Positions 5,194 through 5,768 of a DNA stretch of 5,768 nt are shown in pieces. The stretch's first letter is position 1. Each line of letters begins with the position of its first letter. This DNA is from Chloroflexota bacterium (GTDB taxonomy: Bacteria > Chloroflexota > UBA5177 > JANWHV01), in contig JANWHO010000307.1 of assembly GCA_025450375.1 (NCBI GenBank), positions 1 through 5,768 of the forward strand. Reading direction: 5' to 3'. The notes below the pieces were generated by a model that was given only the letters and a program-made list of their open reading frames with translations, made no database searches and was not told where the DNA came from. The position numbers and the translations under genes were made by a program.

Positions 5194-5768
5194 ATGTCTC
5201 GCAGGGAATGGTGGGTTCCGTATGCGTTTCTCTTACCGGCCATCATTGGGCTGGTGATCTTTCGCGTGGTGCCAACCATCTACGCCATCGGCCGCAGCTT
5301 CTATGCGATTTCCTTCGGGCTGACTCCGTCCACGGTGTTCGTGGGTAGTGACAACTACACCGCGTTGTTCAGCGATCCGAGTTTCTGGCAGTCCGTGCGC
5401 GTCACCGTGCTCTTCAATGTGATCATCAATCCCTTGCAAACGATGCTCGCGTTGCTGTTGGCCTTGCTCGTAAGCATGCGGCTGCGGGGGATTGGCGTGT
5501 TCCGCGGCATCCTTTTCATCCCGATTTCGATCTCGATCACGGTCGCCTCAATCATCTGGCAGTTGATGCTGGATCCCCAATCCGGTTTGTTGAACGGTCT
5601 CGTCGAAGCAGTGGGTCTCCCCCCTCAGCCATTTCTTTCCAGCCCAACCCAGGCGCTGCCATCGATCATCTTGATTGCTTCCTGGATTGGGGTTGGCTAC
5701 TGGATGTTCTTCTTCATCGCCGGACTCAATGGCATTCCCCCTACGCTGTACGAGGCCGCCGCCATGGA
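5194..5768 (+). CDS. Carbohydrate ABC transporter permease, MalF/UgpA type, C-terminus cut by window edge
   Basis: One of two inner-membrane subunits that form the sugar channel of an ABC importer. The 191 complete codons present correspond to roughly two thirds of a typical permease of about 290-310 aa. Membrane segments are visible at about 8-32 (VPYAFLLPAIIGLVIFRVVP), 70-93, 103-123 and 155-178. FVGSDNYTALFSDPSFWQSV (49-68) is the characteristic F-x-G-x-x-N-Y loop after the first segment, and WQLMLDPQSGLLN (122-134) is the usual periplasmic motif. The window ends within YEAAAMD (186-192), the start of the EAA loop that contacts the ATPase. The single N-terminal segment before the NY loop and absence of a large periplasmic insert favour the UgpA-like short form over enterobacterial MalF. 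A second permease would be expected downstream, outside the window; the ATPase may be encoded elsewhere. Confidence 0.93.
   Translation, partial: MSRREWWVPYAFLLPAIIGLVIFRVVPTIYAIGRSFYAISFGLTPSTVFVGSDNYTALFSDPSFWQSVRVTVLFNVIINPLQTMLALLLALLVSMRLRGIGVFRGILFIPISISITVASIIWQLMLDPQSGLLNGLVEAVGLPPQPFLSSPTQALPSIILIASWIGVGYWMFFFIAGLNGIPPTLYEAAAM

Noticed and set aside
4257..5279. 340-codon open frame on the minus strand
   Set aside because: It is wholly antisense to the well-supported binding-protein gene and the permease start, and its translation shows no recognisable domain; long antisense frames are common in GC-rich genes.
1..5768. Mobile elements, CRISPR arrays, tRNA or rRNA genes
   Set aside because: I saw no transposase or integrase frame, spaced direct-repeat array, cloverleaf or rRNA-like sequence.

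Overview
The window is a moderately high-GC bacterial chromosomal segment with six protein-coding genes, one cut off at each edge. No RNA gene, transposon, CRISPR array or phage gene is apparent. The lineage cannot be fixed from the sequence. The high GC, the GTG and TTG starts, a near-leaderless gene with a consensus sigma-70-type promoter, and a carbohydrate ABC transporter fit a free-living heterotroph, for example a Chloroflexota- or Actinomycetota-like organism. This is inference only.

Left part (1-1578, minus strand): coaA, a type I pantothenate kinase, is followed after 5 nt by a KDPG-type aldolase (eda-like) that runs off the left edge. The two are probably co-transcribed although their pathways (coenzyme A synthesis and sugar-acid breakdown) are unrelated. 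A 144-bp divergent spacer leads to a single-domain universal stress protein on the plus strand (1723-2253), whose TTG start is set by a clear GGAGG site and whose nucleotide-binding signature is degenerate.

Right part: an MDR-family zinc-dependent dehydrogenase (2315-3481, minus) lies tail to tail with the stress protein and head to head with a carbohydrate ABC transporter. That transporter consists of a secreted solute-binding protein (3810-5135) and the first inner-membrane permease (5194 to the edge, MalF/UgpA type, cut within its EAA loop). The dehydrogenase and transporter promoters sit back to back in one 328-bp control region and resemble each other: each has TTGAC(A/G)GAG at -35 and a GATACG hexamer just upstream of -10. 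This suggests shared regulation, so the dehydrogenase plausibly oxidises a sugar or polyol imported by the transporter. The aldolase could act further down such a pathway, but no dehydratase or kinase linking them is visible.

No clearly new system is present. The points most worth a second look are the paired promoter architecture, the near-leaderless dehydrogenase, a roughly 65-residue insertion in its cofactor domain, a perfect 34-bp palindrome between binding-protein and permease genes, and a binding protein without a lipobox.
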